Part shown: positions 14,126 to 14,681 of the stretch, piece after piece
How the letters are laid out: each line of letters begins with the position of its first letter
Position numbering within the stretch: position 1 is the first letter of the stretch
DNA from: Zoogloeaceae bacterium
GTDB lineage: Bacteria; Pseudomonadota; Gammaproteobacteria; Burkholderiales; Rhodocyclaceae
Reading direction: 5' to 3'
DNA length: 14,681 bases
NCBI GenBank assembly: GCA_015657735.1
Contig: SSSX01000014.1
Span: 1 to 14,681, forward strand
The notes under the pieces: model-generated
What the model was told of the DNA's origin: nothing
The model's database searches: none
The model's input: only the letters and a program-made list of their open reading frames with translations
Translations under genes and position numbers: made by a program

Positions 14126-14434
14126 ATGAGTTACTTCAAGCACCACGTTTTCTTCTGCTGCAACCAGCGCGCCGAAGGCGAAACCTGCTGCGCCAGCCAC
14201 GGCGCCGCCGAACTGCAGGCCTACGCCAAGGATCGCGTCGCCGCCCTCGGCCTGAAGGGCAAGGGCAAGGTGCGCATCAACAAGGCCGGCTGCCTCGACC
14301 GCTGCGACGAAGGCCCGGTGCTGGTGGTCTACCCCGACAACGTCTGGTACACCTTCGTCGACAAGGCCGACGTCGACGAGATCATCGCCGAGCACCTGCA
14401 GCACGGCCGCATCGTCGAACGCCTGAAGATCTGA
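14126..14434 (+). CDS. Thioredoxin-like [2Fe-2S] ferredoxin
   Basis: This small cytosolic electron carrier of 102 residues is of the thioredoxin-fold (Shethna-type) ferredoxin family. The opening HHVFFCCNQR and the later NKAGCLDRCDEGPVLVVYP are family signatures. Cluster ligands are expected from Cys 11 or 12, Cys 22 (in CCASHG, aligning with the GSC...G motif), Cys 56 and Cys 60. Two extra cysteines (one of 11/12, and 21) sit next to the predicted ligands. YPDNVWYTFVD near the C-terminus is also typical. The redox partner is not shown by the sequence. The ATG at 14126 is supported by GGAGA (14113-14117) at a good distance upstream. The next gene begins two bases after its stop, so the pair is almost certainly translated from one mRNA. 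Confidence 0.93.
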   Translation: MSYFKHHVFFCCNQRAEGETCCASHGAAELQAYAKDRVAALGLKGKGKVRINKAGCLDRCDEGPVLVVYPDNVWYTFVDKADVDEIIAEHLQHGRIVERLKI

Positions 14435-14436
14435 CC

Positions 14437-14681
14437 ATGGCCGCCACCGAAACCGCCCTCATCAACGGCCCCGACGGCCCCATCGAACTGATCATCGACA
14501 CCCCGGCGCAGGTGCGCGGCATTGCGCTGGTGTGTCACCCGCACCCGCTGTTCCACGGCACCAACACCAACAAGGTCGCGCACACCCTGGCCCGCGTCTT
14601 CCGCGATCTGGGCTATGCGGCGCTGCGGCCGAACTTCCGCGGCGTCGGCAAGAGCGTCGGCGAGCACGACCATGGCGGCGC
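14437..14681 (+). CDS. Alpha/beta hydrolase, 5' part
   Basis: The first 81 codons of a gene cut by the window end are present. The translation begins MAATETALINGPDGPIEL. It contains the early motifs of a bacterial alpha/beta-hydrolase family (COG2945-like): ALVCHPHPLFHGTNTNKV (about residues 30-47), LARVFRDLGYAALRPNFRGVG (51-71) and the start of the S-x-G-x-x-D region (SVGEHDHGG). HPHP and NFRGVG mark the oxyanion-side strands. The nucleophile serine, acid and histidine would lie beyond the window, so activity cannot be judged and the substrate is unknown. The ATG starts two bases after the ferredoxin stop, which indicates co-transcription and possible translational coupling. Confidence 0.88.
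   Translation, partial: MAATETALINGPDGPIELIIDTPAQVRGIALVCHPHPLFHGTNTNKVAHTLARVFRDLGYAALRPNFRGVGKSVGEHDHGG

Noticed and set aside
1..14681. CRISPR arrays, insertion sequences, phage genes, tRNA or rRNA
   Set aside because: No regularly spaced repeats, transposase or integrase motifs, or tRNA/rRNA-like sequence were found, and the gaps between genes are all under 200 bases.

Overview
The window is GC-rich (roughly two thirds G+C by eye) and almost fully coding. The gene content and order are def-fmt-htpX diverging from lysM-dprA-smg-topoisomerase, followed by HDOD, DUF1631 and VanZ-like genes and a thioredoxin-like [2Fe-2S] ferredoxin. This suggests a betaproteobacterium, most likely of the Rhodocyclales (Azoarcus/Thauera/Zoogloea-type). 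That placement is inferred from family recognition and gene order, not from a marker gene.

Layout. (1) 1-1293: the 3' part of a hybrid sensor histidine kinase (ATPase, receiver and HPt domains), running toward htpX, with a hairpin terminator between them. (2) 1370-3729, minus strand: def-fmt-htpX. These are peptide deformylase, methionyl-tRNA formyltransferase (start and stop codons overlap by one base) and the membrane protease HtpX. HtpX has its own sigma32-like heat-shock promoter. (3) 3923-9309, plus strand: a secreted LysM protein, DprA, Smg and a large topoisomerase III with C-terminal zinc fingers. A sigma70-type promoter lies just before the topoisomerase, and a perfect 16-bp hairpin closes the unit. 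(4) 9397-10254, minus strand: an HDOD-domain signalling protein, transcribed from an AT-rich divergent promoter region. (5) 10334-14054, plus strand: a four-helix membrane protein of unknown role, a DUF1631 protein and a VanZ-like membrane protein. (6) 14126-14681, plus strand: a thioredoxin-like [2Fe-2S] ferredoxin and, two bases later, the start of an alpha/beta hydrolase cut by the window edge.

How the genes work together. Def and Fmt remove and add the formyl group used at translation initiation. HtpX performs membrane-protein quality control. DprA (RecA loading on incoming single-stranded DNA) and the topoisomerase (single-strand passage) both handle DNA. The LysM protein and Smg are conserved neighbours of DprA whose roles are not known. 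The genes from the membrane protein through VanZ have no obvious shared pathway.

I found no mobile element, phage gene, CRISPR array, tRNA or rRNA, and no clear novel multi-gene system. The least explained parts are the DUF1631 protein, the four-helix membrane protein, the C-terminal part of the LysM protein and the regulatory sites proposed here. The long open frames opposite htpX-fmt-def, topoisomerase and DUF1631 look like GC-rich antisense shadows.
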